Shown piece by piece: positions 5,869 to 6,789 of a stretch of 6,789 nt of DNA. The notes beneath the pieces are model-generated. The model had not been told where the DNA came from. It saw only the letters and a list, made by a program, of their open reading frames with translations, and did no database searches. Source of the stretch: Burkholderiales bacterium (lineage in GTDB: Bacteria > Pseudomonadota > Gammaproteobacteria > Burkholderiales > Burkholderiaceae_E); assembly GCA_020348765.1 (NCBI GenBank), contig CP070753.1:350213-357001 (forward strand). Direction: 5' to 3'. The position numbers and the translations under genes were made by a program. How positions within the stretch are numbered: the first letter of the stretch is position 1; the number at the start of each line of letters is the position of its first letter.

Positions 5869-6789
5869 CTATACGCGCGTGACGACCTCGCCACGCAGCG
5901 AATGCGGAAGCGCCGCGACGATGCGCACCTCGGCCATCGTTCCGATCAGCCGCTGCGGCCCGGCGAAGTTGACCACCCGGTTGTTGCCGGTGCGCCCGCT
6001 GAGCTCGGCTGCATCCTTCTTCGATCGGCCCTCGATCAGCACGCGCTGAACCGATCCGACCATGGCGTCGCCGATGCGTCGCGCGTTGCCTGCGACGGCT
6101 GTCTGCAGCGCCTGCAGTCGCTCGAGCTTGACCGCCGCTGGCGTGGTGTCCTCGAGCTCGGCGGCGGGCGTCCCAGGTCGCGGGCTGTAGACGAACGAGA
6201 ACGAGCTGTCGAAACCGACCTCGTCGACCAGTCGCATCGTGCGTTCGAAGTCGGCATCGGTTTCACCCGGGAACCCGACGATGAAGTCCGAGGAGATGCT
6301 GATTCCGGGGCGTGCCTCGCGTAGCCGCCGCACGATCGACTTGTACTCGAGTACGGTGTATCCGCGCTTCATCGCCCCGAGCACGCGGTCCGACCCCGAC
6401 TGCACCGGCAGATGGACGTGGTCGACCAGTTCCGGGATTTCCCGGTGCGCCTCGATCAGCCGCGGCGTGAACTCCCGTGGGTGCGAGGTCGTGTACCGGA
6501 TGCGCTCGATTCCCGGGATCTCGGCGACGTACTCGAGCAGCAGCGCGAAGTCGGCCCACTGCGGCTCGTGCTCGCCGAGTCCCCGCGTTGCCGCCCCGCT
6601 TTTGTCGATGCGGCCGCGATATGCGTTGACGTTCTGCCCCAGCAGTGTGACCTCGCGCACGCCGTCGGCGGCCAGCTCGGCCACCTCGGTCAGCACGTCC
6701 TCGAGCGGGCGCGAAACCTCTTCGCCACGCGTGTACGGCACGACGCAGAAGCTGCAGTACTTGCTGCAGCCTTCCATGATCGACACGAA
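5869..6789 (-). CDS. miaB: tRNA-2-methylthio-N6-dimethylallyladenosine synthase MiaB (partial, N-terminus beyond window)
   Basis: The frame is open to the right edge and gives 306 residues ending at TAG (5869-5871). The visible part begins just before the radical-SAM cluster motif CSKYCSFC (cysteines at visible residues 8, 12 and 15), followed by [13 protein letters not shown], the family hallmark. The radical-SAM core continues through [40 protein letters not shown] and [20 protein letters not shown]-binding domain occupies about 241-304. The missing N-terminus would hold the methylthiotransferase domain with the second Fe-S cluster, about 150-170 residues by comparison with known MiaB. MiaB methylthiolates i6A37 in tRNAs that read codons starting with U. 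In related bacteria it lies directly before ybeZ-ybeY-ybeX; here two extra genes follow instead, the first abutting its stop codon. Confidence 0.97.
   Translation of the reverse strand, partial: FVSIMEGCSKYCSFCVVPYTRGEEVSRPLEDVLTEVAELAADGVREVTLLGQNVNAYRGRIDKSGAATRGLGEHEPQWADFALLLEYVAEIPGIERIRYTTSHPREFTPRLIEAHREIPELVDHVHLPVQSGSDRVLGAMKRGYTVLEYKSIVRRLREARPGISISSDFIVGFPGETDADFERTMRLVDEVGFDSSFSFVYSPRPGTPAAELEDTTPAAVKLERLQALQTAVAGNARRIGDAMVGSVQRVLIEGRSKKDAAELSGRTGNNRVVNFAGPQRLIGTMAEVRIVAALPHSLRGEVVTRV

Overview
The window is a GC-rich (about two-thirds G+C) bacterial chromosomal segment in which every supported gene lies on the minus strand, so transcription runs from right to left. The backbone is the conserved proteobacterial housekeeping cluster miaB - ybeZ (phoH-like) - ybeY - ybeX (corC). 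The protein sequences, especially the N-terminal part of the PhoH-like ATPase and the CorC segment, read most like Betaproteobacteria, with a GC-rich Gammaproteobacterium as the alternative. This placement comes from remembered family patterns, not from a search.

Layout in transcription order: the C-terminal two-thirds of miaB (tRNA methylthiotransferase, cut by the right edge); a 491-residue exported protein with N-terminal TPRs and a C-terminal beta-barrel resembling Slam (surface lipoprotein assembly modifier); a 770-residue exported protein with a FecR domain, a long Gly/Ser/Thr linker containing 25 pentapeptide repeats, and a C-terminal beta-rich domain; ybeZ; ybeY; a 179-bp spacer with a 17-bp tandem repeat and a possible promoter; and ybeX (cut by the left edge).

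The main point of interest is the two-gene cassette between miaB and ybeZ. A Slam-like TPR/barrel protein next to a protein with a TbpB-like C-terminal barrel is the genetic arrangement of a type XI (Slam-dependent) secretion system and its cargo. Here the presumed cargo has a signal peptide without a lipobox and carries a FecR domain, which is not a usual cargo architecture. The junctions are very tight: miaB stop and the next start abut (TAGATG), then ATGA and TTGA overlaps, then a 20-nt overlap between ybeZ and ybeY. The surface genes and the tRNA/ribosome maintenance genes are therefore probably made from one mRNA with translational coupling.

The linker repeats contain a run of eight G residues on the coding strand. 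Gain or loss of one G would place a stop codon just after the repeat array, removing the C-terminal barrel. This makes length variation or phase variation of the surface protein plausible, with possible polar effects on ybeZ and ybeY. These functional links are inference; the repeats, overlaps and stop positions are read directly from the sequence.
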